Assembly: GCF_010646885.2 (NCBI RefSeq)
Contig: NZ_CP050700.1
Location: 5,524,001 to 5,588,000 of the forward strand
Origin: Desulfopila sp. IMCC35008
Lineage (GTDB): Bacteria; Desulfobacterota; Desulfobulbia; Desulfobulbales; Desulfocapsaceae
Length of the DNA stretch: 64,000 nucleotides
Direction of reading: 5' to 3'
In this document: one piece after another, positions 52,277 through 60,102 of the stretch
How positions within the stretch are numbered: the stretch's first letter is position 1
Layout of the letters: each line of letters starts with the position of its first letter
Position numbers and translations under genes: made by a program
The notes under the pieces: model-generated
Seen by the model: only the letters and a program-made list of their open reading frames with translations
The model's database searches: none
What the model was told of the DNA's origin: nothing

Positions 52277-52921
52277 ATGACTGACCCCTGCTCCCCCGGA
52301 GCCCCCGGCGGCTATCCATCCGACTGTGAGATCCTCGAAGGGTACCGGAAAAGGGTTCGGGAAAAAAAACTCATGGACCCTGTAAACACTATTGATCCTC
52401 TCGTACTTGAAAAAGCTAAAAACATCCGGATCCTGCTGCTCGATGTTGACGGGGTACTCACCGACGGCACCCTTCTCTACACCAGCAAAGGCGAAGAGTG
52501 TAAAGCGTTTAACACCCTGGATGGTTTCGGCATTACCCTGTTGCGGGACGCAGCAGTAGAAACCGGCATCATCACCGCCAGAAAATCCGCCATGGTGGAA
52601 CGAAGGGCCACAGAACTAAAGATGGCCCACATCTACCAGGGTAGCAGAAAGAAGAGCGAGCCGTTTAAGGAAATCCAGAAAAAAACAGGGTGTAAACCTT
52701 TTGAGATAGCCTATATGGGAGACGACTGGCTCGACCTGCCACTACTCAACCAGGTGGGGCTCGCCATCACCCCTGCCAACGGTGACGATGAGGTGAAAAA
52801 GCAGGTTCACTATGTGACCCCGAGGGGAGGGGGGCACGGTGCCGTCCGTGATGCCTGCAACCTCATACTACAGGCCAAAGGAGTGCTTGATAACCTCCTC
52901 GCTGAATACCAGAACCGATGA
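52277..52921 (+). CDS. kdsC: KDO-8-phosphate phosphatase KdsC
   Basis: A 214-residue HAD-superfamily phosphatase that makes free KDO for lipopolysaccharide. HAD motif I is LLLDVDGVLTDG with the nucleophile Asp; motif II/III region includes GIITARKSAMVERRATEL and motif IV is IAYMGDDWLDLPLL. The core starts only at about residue 33, where an internal ATG (52373, MDPVNTIDPLVLEKAKNIR) would give a 182-residue protein of the usual family length. Neither start has a good ribosome-binding site, so the first 32 residues are doubtful. It overlaps lptC by 4 bp (ATGA). Confidence 0.92.
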   Translation: MTDPCSPGAPGGYPSDCEILEGYRKRVREKKLMDPVNTIDPLVLEKAKNIRILLLDVDGVLTDGTLLYTSKGEECKAFNTLDGFGITLLRDAAVETGIITARKSAMVERRATELKMAHIYQGSRKKSEPFKEIQKKTGCKPFEIAYMGDDWLDLPLLNQVGLAITPANGDDEVKKQVHYVTPRGGGHGAVRDACNLILQAKGVLDNLLAEYQNR

Positions 52922-53499
52922 TAATAAAGAAGCGTAATTTCATCTGGCTCATCCCCCTGGCGTTGATGATCACCTTTCCGATCTGGCGCATACCTATCGG
53001 CAATTTCCTCACGCCCAGGGGAGGATACGATAAAGAGTATGGAAATATAGATCGCGAAGCCCACAACTTTATAATGGATGACGTCATAATTCTAGAGAGC
53101 ACTGATGGACGCATCACCTCCAAAATACGGTCGGCCACGGCCAAAACCAGTGATATCCCAAATGAGTACCTGCTCACCGAGGTGAATTCTGACATCTATA
53201 ATAAAGATGGTGATATCACCAACATCATATCCCGCAAGGGGCGGTTTAACACCGAGACAGAACTGCTGACACTGACGGAAAACGTAATCGTCCACAAGAT
53301 AGAAACCAATCAGCGCCTCTACACCGACCTCCTTTACTACGATGATAAACAACAGACAGTAAAATGCCCAGGGAAGACCAAAATAAAGGGTGACACCTTT
53401 GAGGTGAACGGTTCAAGCCTCGATTACGATATAGAAAAAGGACACTACGATATCGGCGGGCGGGTACTTTGTATTCTCCAGGAAAGCTTCAACCCCTGA
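52918..53499 (+). CDS. lptC: Lipopolysaccharide export protein LptC
   Basis: A 193-residue bitopic protein: one N-terminal membrane segment (about 6-24) and a periplasmic beta-jellyroll domain. The parts HNFIMDDVIILESTDGRITS, YNKDGDITNIISRKGRFN, ETELLTLTENVIVHK and LYYDDKQQTVKCPG follow the LptC/LptA fold. It takes lipopolysaccharide from LptBFG to LptA. No lptA or lptB follows: the next gene (trmO) converges and overlaps its end by 11 bp. The start overlaps the kdsC stop (ATGA), so the two are co-translated. Confidence 0.9.
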   Translation: MIIKKRNFIWLIPLALMITFPIWRIPIGNFLTPRGGYDKEYGNIDREAHNFIMDDVIILESTDGRITSKIRSATAKTSDIPNEYLLTEVNSDIYNKDGDITNIISRKGRFNTETELLTLTENVIVHKIETNQRLYTDLLYYDDKQQTVKCPGKTKIKGDTFEVNGSSLDYDIEKGHYDIGGRVLCILQESFNP

Positions 53500-54205
53500 G
53501 TCCCCGACCCACATTTCTCCCGCAGCTCAAGACCAGAAAGCCCCACTCCTCAACCCGCCACCGTACATTCACATCCCACAGTAATACGCCGTATTCCCTT
53601 CCAACAGTACGCTGGCTGGCCGGACGCGGATCACTTTCCAGGGTTTGCACAATCAACGCTTCGATATCCCGGCCTGTACTTTTTCGGTAATCATTGCAGA
53701 ATGCCATCACCTCTGGGGATATTACAACCTTCTGCTCAACCATTGCCTCGCCGGCAAAACCGTCTTCAGCTCGGGTTATGCTATCCGAATAAGATACGTA
53801 CGGTTTAATATCCAGCACCGGTGTACCATCAAGCAGATCGACACCTGAAAGATCAAGGTAAAAAGTACCACTTTCAACAACCACTCTTTCAAGACGGACA
53901 ACAGACATACCAACGGGATTTGGTCGGTGTGGAGATCGGCTGGCAAAAAGACCGACTCGCTTCTGCCCGCCAAGGCGCGGTGGACGAACCATGGGCCTCC
54001 ACCCCTCAGAAACGGCTTCATGGAAGACGAAGACAATCCAGATATGGGAATATCCCTCCAGTCCACGGACCATCTCTTCCCTGTTGTAAGGAGGATGTGG
54101 TGTAAAGCGGGCTGTTGCGGCACTCACCAGGCCAGGCTGCCGGGGCACCCCAAACTTTTCGCTATAACAGGAGCTGACCTGGCCAATAGCTTCAAACTGA
54201 TACAT
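53489..54205 (-). CDS. trmO: tRNA N6-threonylcarbamoyladenosine methyltransferase TrmO (TsaA)
   Basis: A 238-residue protein of the TsaA/TrmO family, which methylates t6A37 in certain threonine tRNAs using S-adenosylmethionine. The family motifs are clear: FEAIGQVSSCYSEKFGVPRQ PG near the start, GLEGYSHIWIVFVFHEAV, VGLFASRSPHRPNPVGMSVV, and LDGTPVLDIKPYVSYSDS. The ATG at 54205 is chosen because GGGAG lies seven bases before it; another ATG six bases upstream would touch the ribosome-binding site. It converges with lptC (11-bp overlap) and diverges from the glycosyltransferase gene. Confidence 0.93.
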   Translation of the reverse strand: MYQFEAIGQVSSCYSEKFGVPRQPGLVSAATARFTPHPPYNREEMVRGLEGYSHIWIVFVFHEAVSEGWRPMVRPPRLGGQKRVGLFASRSPHRPNPVGMSVVRLERVVVESGTFYLDLSGVDLLDGTPVLDIKPYVSYSDSITRAEDGFAGEAMVEQKVVISPEVMAFCNDYRKSTGRDIEALIVQTLESDPRPASQRTVGREYGVLLWDVNVRWRVEEWGFLVLSCGRNVGRGLRG

Positions 54206-54405
54206 TCGCATACTCCCTGTAGATCTACCAGACTCCTCCCGGAGATCAGGAACCAGCCAAGGCATTGCTTCCCACAGTTATTCCCCGTAGCTTTCCTATC
54301 CACATAGCCCTGAATCCCCCCGCGACCTTCTCCAATCAGGAAATCCTGGAGTCAGAAAAAATTAAAACATGTCTCCTCTTCGAAAAAAAGGTACCATGCA
54401 CGACC

Positions 54406-55467
54406 ATGAAAACAAACAACCAATCACTGGCAGCCTTTATTTCTCCACACGGTTTCGGCCATGCCACCCGCGCAGCCGCAGTGCTTGAAGCTGTCCGTCA
54501 ACAACAACCGGAGATCGAACTAAAACTATTTACGACGGTCCCGCCACACATCTTTGCCGAATCACTGACGACCTTTACCATTAACCCGGTTCAGACTGAT
54601 GTGGGAATCATCCAGCATGACGCCCTTCATTGCGATGTCGAAACAACCCGCAGAGCCCTTGATAACTTCCTCCCTTTTGCTCCCTCCCAGATAGAGGAAC
54701 TGGCTGGACAGGTCAAAGATTGCCGCAGTGTTCTCTGCGATATCTCCCCGCTTGGCATAGCTGTGGCCGAAGCGGCAGGAGTTCCTTCCATACTGGTTGA
54801 AAACTTCACCTGGGACTGGATATATGAACAACACCCGTCGCTTGAGAGACATAGACACCAGATGGCGGAATTGTTCACACGGGCGCACACCCACATCCAG
54901 ACCGAGCCGGTGTGCCGCAAGGTGAAGACCGGCATCCCCTGTCCGCCTATCTTCCGCAGAAGACGACAGAACAGCGAAATAATAAAAAAACAGCTGAAGA
55001 CCGACCATCGCCAGCTTGTCCTCATATCCATGGGTGGTATTGGCTACAGGTTGCAGCACCTCGAAAGACTTACGGGTTTCCCTGATATTCTCTTCGTATT
55101 GGCAGGCAGCGACACGACAGGACAGGTTACTGACAATTGCTACAGCCTCTCACCCAGCAGCTCTCTGTACCATCCTGACCTTATAGCAGCAGCAGACCTG
55201 GTGGTCTGCAAGGCGGGATACTCAACAGTGGCGGAATGTCTTCAGTCAGGCACCTCCATTCTCTGCATAGACAGGGAGGGTTTTGCGGAAACATCGGTAT
55301 TAAGTGAATTTGTAAAAACCAGGCTGGCCGGAACCGTTCTGTCTGAAAAACAACTGCAAGATGGCGAGTGGCTGGAGATGCTGCCTTCGCTTCTGGCTGC
55401 ACCAAGCCCACCTCCCGCTGACCAAAACGGGGCTGAGCTGGTGGCAGGAATACTGCTCCAAAAATAA
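54406..55467 (+). CDS. Putative glycosyltransferase (GT-B fold, GT28-like)
   Basis: A 353-residue protein. It starts with AAFISPHGFGHATRAAAVLE, a glycine-rich loop typical of MurG-like and UDP-glycosyltransferase GT-B enzymes. The C-terminal half holds LVLISMGGIGYRLQHLERL and the donor-binding region AADLVVCKAGYSTVAECLQS then GTSILCI, as in GT28 and related predicted glycosyltransferases. No membrane segment. The acceptor is unknown; no sugar pathway genes surround it. The ATG at 54406 is chosen because the family motif begins 10 residues later; the open frame upstream has no support. Confidence 0.83.
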   Translation: MKTNNQSLAAFISPHGFGHATRAAAVLEAVRQQQPEIELKLFTTVPPHIFAESLTTFTINPVQTDVGIIQHDALHCDVETTRRALDNFLPFAPSQIEELAGQVKDCRSVLCDISPLGIAVAEAAGVPSILVENFTWDWIYEQHPSLERHRHQMAELFTRAHTHIQTEPVCRKVKTGIPCPPIFRRRRQNSEIIKKQLKTDHRQLVLISMGGIGYRLQHLERLTGFPDILFVLAGSDTTGQVTDNCYSLSPSSSLYHPDLIAAADLVVCKAGYSTVAECLQSGTSILCIDREGFAETSVLSEFVKTRLAGTVLSEKQLQDGEWLEMLPSLLAAPSPPPADQNGAELVAGILLQK

Positions 55468-55474
55468 ACGTATA

Positions 55475-55981
55475 TTAGAGCTCCACCTCTTGTGGATCAT
55501 CCGGATCATCGACAACAAACCACTCGTCACCCTCATGGTCAAAATCAGCAATCTTATCGATATCCATTTTCAGGTATTTCCCCTTCCCCTGAATAGCAAC
55601 AGTCCCGTCGTCCAGAACGATCTCTCCTGTTCCCTTAAACGTTCGCCGCCCCTCTTCCGTGATCCGGCAAATAACCCGGACCTCACTGTCCAGGGGAACA
55701 GGTTTTCTGTATTTGATTGAAAACTCTATAGTCACACCCCAGATATTCTCCGAATGGCGCATCATGATCGACCTGCCAACTGCCTCATCAAGGATCGTTG
55801 CAGCCAGTCCCCCGTGGAGCCTGCCGGGATAACCCTGATGCTCGTCGGCGGGTTGAAAACAAGCCATCAGATCACCGTTCTCCAGTTCAAAAAAGCGGCT
55901 CTTTAAACCAAAGGCGTTGCTGGTGCCACAGACAAAACACATTTTTGAGTTCGGTTGTTTGCGCTCTACCTTTATAGTCAT
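55475..55981 (-). CDS. PaaI-type hotdog-fold thioesterase
   Basis: A 168-residue hotdog thioesterase. The key helix motif is GYPGRLHGGLAATILDEAVG (His-Gly-Gly then the catalytic Asp/Glu). The N-terminal CFVCGTSNAFGLKSRFFEL is a cysteine-containing lead seen in one PaaI subgroup. The tail is acidic (VVDDPDDPQEVEL). It hydrolyses an acyl-CoA or acyl-ACP; substrate unknown. It is the last gene of a tight five-gene minus-strand operon with a KAS III-type condensing enzyme, seven bases after the small protein gene, which suggests a lipid-related job. Confidence 0.88.
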   Translation of the reverse strand: MTIKVERKQPNSKMCFVCGTSNAFGLKSRFFELENGDLMACFQPADEHQGYPGRLHGGLAATILDEAVGRSIMMRHSENIWGVTIEFSIKYRKPVPLDSEVRVICRITEEGRRTFKGTGEIVLDDGTVAIQGKGKYLKMDIDKIADFDHEGDEWFVVDDPDDPQEVEL

Positions 55982-55988
55982 CTTACCG

Positions 55989-56189
55989 TTATCTTCTATT
56001 AAGATTACATTCGGTCACAAGAGTCAGTTCGGAACCAAGATAATCGAAAAACCGGTGGGCCTCGAGGTCCTCAGGATCTTTCTCCAACCGTTCTTCATAC
56101 CGGATGAATAACCGGGCAAGAAGTTGTGCCGATTCCAGTTCCTCCAGGGAACCTATTCCATCCCACAGATCACCCACAGTTCTCGTCAT
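55989..56189 (-). CDS. Small conserved-looking hypothetical protein
   Basis: A 66-residue protein I do not recognise: MTRTVGDLWDGIGSLEELES, AQLLARLFIRYEERLEKDPE, DLEAHRFFDYLGSELTLVTE. It is highly charged and helical, with no cysteine pair, signal or membrane segment. The start overlaps the end of the YkgJ-type gene by 20 bp; GAGG lies five bases before the ATG at 56189, while an in-frame GTG at 56204 lacks such spacing. Dense operon packing on both sides argues that it is a real gene. A small binding or regulatory partner is possible. Confidence 0.65.
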   Translation of the reverse strand: MTRTVGDLWDGIGSLEELESAQLLARLFIRYEERLEKDPEDLEAHRFFDYLGSELTLVTECNLNRR

Positions 56190-56820
56190 CACATCCTCTT
56201 TCACAAAAAGATAACGGAACCATTGGTGGCCCCTTGATAATCATTTCCGCAATGGTCAGCTTCACCTTGGGATAAAGATGACGACGGCGACTGAGAAACT
56301 CATCCTCCATCATCACCAACTCACGCAGAAGCGGAGTTCGCTCGACCTGCGGGACATCTTCCTCGCTCTCGCCCCTTTTTTCAACAAGCTCCTGGCAACG
56401 AAAACAACCGGGAAAACGCAGCACCTGCCCGTCGGGCCGCTGCATCGACGCCGGCACCCCATGGGTCCGACATACCAGCATCCGGTGTTTATAGAGAATA
56501 CAAAGCCCTTCCTCATTAAGCGGGCACATCACCTGCGGCCGTTCCCCCCGACTTTCAGCCCTACTGCACTCCCGCACATGAGCGGCAGCCCACTGTTCAA
56601 CCTGCTCAAACTTTTCAACCGGAAGTTCACGCAAACCTTTCCACAAATAGGCCCACTCCAGATATGTGTGGTGCTGGAAGTGGGAATCGCAACAATTATC
56701 CGGGCACCCTTCACAGCCGAAATGCAATTCTGAGGCAACCCTGTCGTACTCAGCTTCCATCCGTGTATATAAATCATGCACCCGCTGAGCCATCTGATCG
56801 GGCAGTACCAGCTCCTTCAT
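56170..56820 (-). CDS. YkgJ-family cysteine-cluster protein
   Basis: A 216-residue cytoplasmic protein. Its cysteines occur in clusters: FGCEGCPDNCCDSHF, VMCPLNEEGLCILYKHRMLV with CRTHG, FPGCFRCQELV, and a C-terminal CERGCDDENCG. The CxxCxxxCC plus CPLxxxGxCxIYxxRPxxCR layout is the YkgJ (UPF0153) pattern, likely binding a metal centre. The gene overlaps amrA at its start (ATGA) and the small hypothetical gene at its end, so it belongs to the KAS III operon. It is unlike the YkgJ-type protein at 47782 in length and in its extra C-terminal cysteines. Confidence 0.83.
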   Translation of the reverse strand: MKELVLPDQMAQRVHDLYTRMEAEYDRVASELHFGCEGCPDNCCDSHFQHHTYLEWAYLWKGLRELPVEKFEQVEQWAAAHVRECSRAESRGERPQVMCPLNEEGLCILYKHRMLVCRTHGVPASMQRPDGQVLRFPGCFRCQELVEKRGESEEDVPQVERTPLLRELVMMEDEFLSRRRHLYPKVKLTIAEMIIKGPPMVPLSFCERGCDDENCG

Positions 56821-57392
56821 TTATTTTCCTCCGCAAAACTCTGTACCTGGTAAACCAGGATTTCAGGATGTTCTGTCTGCCAGCAGTCATCGGCAAGTCC
56901 TGCTTTTCGGCAAAGATGACCAAGAAACAGCTCCACACTGGGAAGCTGCTCCCAGACCTGGGGTAAAAACGTAGCCCCCCTGCCACGGTGTCGAAGAACC
57001 ACGCCATCCTTTCCTGGGCACAACTTCACCAGCAGGTCGTTCGCATCTGTATAATATAGCGGACGTGGTTGAGACAGAATCGAGATATCAATATGCACAT
57101 CGGCCAGCTCATCCTCGGTAAGCGGTGAAAACCTGCTGTCGTAAAATGCTGCGTTTATTGCATTTCGACGTATCGACTCCCAGAGAGTGCCCGATGGCTC
57201 AAGATTACCGATACAGCCTCGCAACTGGCCATCTCTCTTCAGCGTCACAAAAGTCGCACCTTCTTCATCGAAAACATCGTCACCAGGAGGCTCACAAGCC
57301 TCATCACTGTCCATGGTCAAATGGTCACGAATTGTCTTCCTGGCAAGCCTTAACAACAAGTCAGCCTGGCCGGATGTAACGGTGTCACTCAT
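56817..57392 (-). CDS. amrA: AMMECR1-domain protein (AmmeMemoRadiSam system protein A)
   Basis: A 191-residue protein of the AMMECR1 family. The signature GQLRGCIGNLEPSGTLWESI is clear, with NAINAAFYDSRFSPLTEDEL and VHIDISILSQPRPL. In many bacteria it forms the AmmeMemoRadiSam set with a Memo-domain protein and a radical SAM protein; neither is in this window. The biochemical function is unknown. The ATG at 57392 overlaps the KAS III stop codon (ATGA), and GGGGGAA lies before it. It is the second gene of a tightly packed operon. Confidence 0.9.
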   Translation of the reverse strand: MSDTVTSGQADLLLRLARKTIRDHLTMDSDEACEPPGDDVFDEEGATFVTLKRDGQLRGCIGNLEPSGTLWESIRRNAINAAFYDSRFSPLTEDELADVHIDISILSQPRPLYYTDANDLLVKLCPGKDGVVLRHRGRGATFLPQVWEQLPSVELFLGHLCRKAGLADDCWQTEHPEILVYQVQSFAEENK

Positions 57393-58435
57393 GTATTCCC
57401 CCACTCAATTCCAAGCATAAGACAGTTTATGCCGCTACCGATCCCCAGTAGTGCACCTTTTTGTCCCGGCTGAAAAACAGATTGTTCCAGGGCCATGGCC
57501 AGGGTTATCGGAGCCGATACCGATCCAACATTACCAAGGATCGCCAGGGTCTCAAAATTTTTCTGAGAATCAAGGCCAAGCTCTCCGAAAAGTAAACGGG
57601 CATGGGCCGTTCCCACCTGGTGACAGAAAAACCCGTCAATATCATCAGCCCCCCACCCCTCTTTTGCCGAAAACCTCAACCATGTCTTACGGGCCGTTTC
57701 CACCCCCTCGTGCAGGAGTTTTTCGGAATCGGTCTCCATCAATGTCATATCCCCGTTGGTCTTGTTCCCATGACATAAATCAGAGTGGGTGGTATTGGCG
57801 ACCCAGGCTCCATGAATAAGCCGTGGTTTCTGCTCTCCCACTTCACACCTTCGCATGAAAAGCCCCATGGAGCCGGAGCCGATGGTCAGCGACGCAAACA
57901 CAGGCTTGATCGATTTTCGATTAAGGCCCGTATTGTCCAGCAACGCCTGGATGGTTGACTCTAAAAGGTCTTCTGCTGTTTCACCTGAAACAACAAGTCC
58001 GTTTTTTACCTGACCCAGCTCAATCATATTGGCCAGCATCACCATGCCGTCCAGAAAACCGAGACAGGCGTTGGATATATCGAAAATAAGGCAATTTTCA
58101 GGCAGCCCGAGAGCGTTATGGACAAAGGATGCGGTTGCCGGTTCCATCATATCCCTCGATACCGAGGTAAAGATCAGGCATTCAACAGCCGACGGATCTA
58201 TCGCCCCCTTTTCCAGGACATTCCTGCCGGCAAGTGTTGCCGCCTCACTGGGTCTGGTACCCGGATGCCACAAACGCCTCTCCTGAATGCCACTCATGAG
58301 TTCAAGCCTGCCACCTGGCAACTTGAGTCGGTCATACACCGGTTTTAACTGTCGTTCAATATCGTCGGAGGTAACGATACGGGGGGGCAGCTCATAGCCA
58401 AAAGTATCAAGACAAACACGTGAGTAGGTAATCAT
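57389..58435 (-). CDS. 3-oxoacyl-ACP synthase III-type condensing enzyme
   Basis: A 348-residue thiolase-fold enzyme of the FabH/OleA group. The catalytic triad is visible: C124 in DISNACLGFLDGMVML, His in DGFFCHQVGTAHARLL and Asn in ILGNVGSVSAPITLAM. It joins an acyl thioester to malonyl-ACP or to another acyl chain. Unlike housekeeping fabH, it is not near fabD/fabG/acpP but heads an operon with AMMECR1, YkgJ-type, small and thioesterase genes. A special lipid or signal-molecule pathway is possible. It lies 56 bp downstream of a hybrid kinase gene on the same strand. Confidence 0.85.
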   Translation of the reverse strand: MITYSRVCLDTFGYELPPRIVTSDDIERQLKPVYDRLKLPGGRLELMSGIQERRLWHPGTRPSEAATLAGRNVLEKGAIDPSAVECLIFTSVSRDMMEPATASFVHNALGLPENCLIFDISNACLGFLDGMVMLANMIELGQVKNGLVVSGETAEDLLESTIQALLDNTGLNRKSIKPVFASLTIGSGSMGLFMRRCEVGEQKPRLIHGAWVANTTHSDLCHGNKTNGDMTLMETDSEKLLHEGVETARKTWLRFSAKEGWGADDIDGFFCHQVGTAHARLLFGELGLDSQKNFETLAILGNVGSVSAPITLAMALEQSVFQPGQKGALLGIGSGINCLMLGIEWGNT

Positions 58436-58491
58436 ATATTACAACTGCAGAATGAAATCATATATTCAATCCGGAAGATGTCCGAAACGTT

Positions 58492-60075
58492 CTATAATTC
58501 AATAAGCGAGAGCATCTCGCCTATGGTTTCTCCGGTAACCGGGCGGGCGATAACGCTATCATAGCCCCCCTTGCCGCATCGCTCCCTTTCACTCTCATTC
58601 CCGGAACCGATTCCAAGTATAGTCGTCTGGCGGGCAGAATATTCCTCAAGTTTACGGAGCACCTCAACGGCTTCCAAGCCGTCCAGAGGCGGAGTCCCGG
58701 TATCGAGCAAAATAAGGTCAAACGCATTCAGGGACGCCTCATACATTGCCAGCCTGCCCGTCTCGGCCATGGTGACATCCCAACCATGCTCGATCAGCGA
58801 TCGAACCAGCAGTTGCCTGCTTTGGATATCATTATCCACAACGAGAGCGGTGCGGGTGAGGTACTGGGTCATCATCTTGATCAACTGGTCTTTTTCAATT
58901 GGCTTGGAGAGATAATCGTCCATGCCCGCCTGGAGACATTTCTCCCTGTCTCCCTGCAGAGCCATTGCCGTCAGGGCTATAATGACAACAGGTTTCTCCC
59001 GTCCTTTCTCCAAAGCCCTGATACGACGGGTCGCTTCCAGTCCGTCCATCACTGGCATCTGCACATCCATCAGGATAATCTGGTAGTCACCGGATTCCGC
59101 CTCGGCCACGGCACGCGCTCCGTTTTCAACACCGGTCACTTGAACACCAGCCTTGGCCAACAGGGTTTCCGTCAACACCCTGTTAATTGTCTCATCTTCA
59201 GCCAGAAGCACCTTTGCGCCTTGCAAGGCGTACCAGGCAGACTCCTCCTGACGGGCCGCTGTAATATCATCATCGGGCAGATCCAGAGCAGCCGCCTCCC
59301 TGAATGGCACTGTAAACCAGAAGACAGAACCCCTGGGGCTTGACGCGAGGCCTATTTCCCCGCCCATCAATTTCACTAATTGAGCACAGATAGCCAGACC
59401 GATACCTGCACCGTCACTCGATACGGACTGACAGGGTTCCTGCTGACAGAAACAGTTGAATATCTTTTTCTGGGTCTCAAGTGTTATCCCTTCGCCTGTG
59501 TCATGGACAGAAAAAGAGAGAAGGATTTTGTTCTCATTATCGTACCCGTCATTTTTCACCTTAATGGAAACCGATCCTGAAGAGCTGTATCGAATACCGT
59601 TGTGGACCAGGTTGGTCAGCACCTGGACCAGCCTTTTGGAATCACCGTACAGCCTGGCCGGAACATCCGGATCAATTTCACAAGTCAGTTGCATCGACTT
59701 TTGCTCAGCAGCCATGCGAAGGAGATACAGATCATGATCCAGGCTTTCCCTGAGATCAAAACTGTCAGGGTTAAGTTGTAGTAAACCTGTCTCGATTTTT
59801 GAATAGTCGAGAACCTCGTTAACCACCTCCAGCAGGCTGTCAACGGAACTGTTTACCATGTCCAGATACCGTTCCTGCTCCTCATTCAAACTGGTTTCAA
59901 GAACCAGGTTGGTCATGCCGATAATACCGTTCATCGACGTCCGAATATCATGGCTCAGATTTTCAAGGTATTCGCTCTTCACCTGACCAGCCTGTTCGGA
60001 ACGCGCCAGTTCTGCCTCCAGTTTTTTAATCCTGGCGGTCAGTTGGTTCTCTCTATCCTGTATATTCTCACTCAT
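58492..60075 (-). CDS. Cytosolic hybrid histidine kinase with two receivers
   Basis: A 527-residue kinase without any sensor domain: an N-terminal coiled coil (about 1-35), HisKA with phospho-acceptor His in YLENLSHDIRTSMNGIIGMT, HATPase (DTGEGITLE, GAGIGLAICAQLVK), then two receiver domains. The first is complete (AEDETINRV, IILMDVQMPVMDGLEATRRI, YLSKPIE). The second has the aspartate in DLILLDTGTPPLDGLEAVEV but the conserved lysine is replaced in VIARPVTG, so it may not signal normally. An unusual Cys-rich stretch, IFNCFCQQEPCQ, replaces the standard F-box. It lies between rlmKL (27 bp) and the KAS III operon (56 bp). Confidence 0.88.
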   Translation of the reverse strand: MSENIQDRENQLTARIKKLEAELARSEQAGQVKSEYLENLSHDIRTSMNGIIGMTNLVLETSLNEEQERYLDMVNSSVDSLLEVVNEVLDYSKIETGLLQLNPDSFDLRESLDHDLYLLRMAAEQKSMQLTCEIDPDVPARLYGDSKRLVQVLTNLVHNGIRYSSSGSVSIKVKNDGYDNENKILLSFSVHDTGEGITLETQKKIFNCFCQQEPCQSVSSDGAGIGLAICAQLVKLMGGEIGLASSPRGSVFWFTVPFREAAALDLPDDDITAARQEESAWYALQGAKVLLAEDETINRVLTETLLAKAGVQVTGVENGARAVAEAESGDYQIILMDVQMPVMDGLEATRRIRALEKGREKPVVIIALTAMALQGDREKCLQAGMDDYLSKPIEKDQLIKMMTQYLTRTALVVDNDIQSRQLLVRSLIEHGWDVTMAETGRLAMYEASLNAFDLILLDTGTPPLDGLEAVEVLRKLEEYSARQTTILGIGSGNESERERCGKGGYDSVIARPVTGETIGEMLSLIEL

Positions 60076-60102
60076 CTGGAGTGCCTCATCTTTTTTTTAC
60101 TC

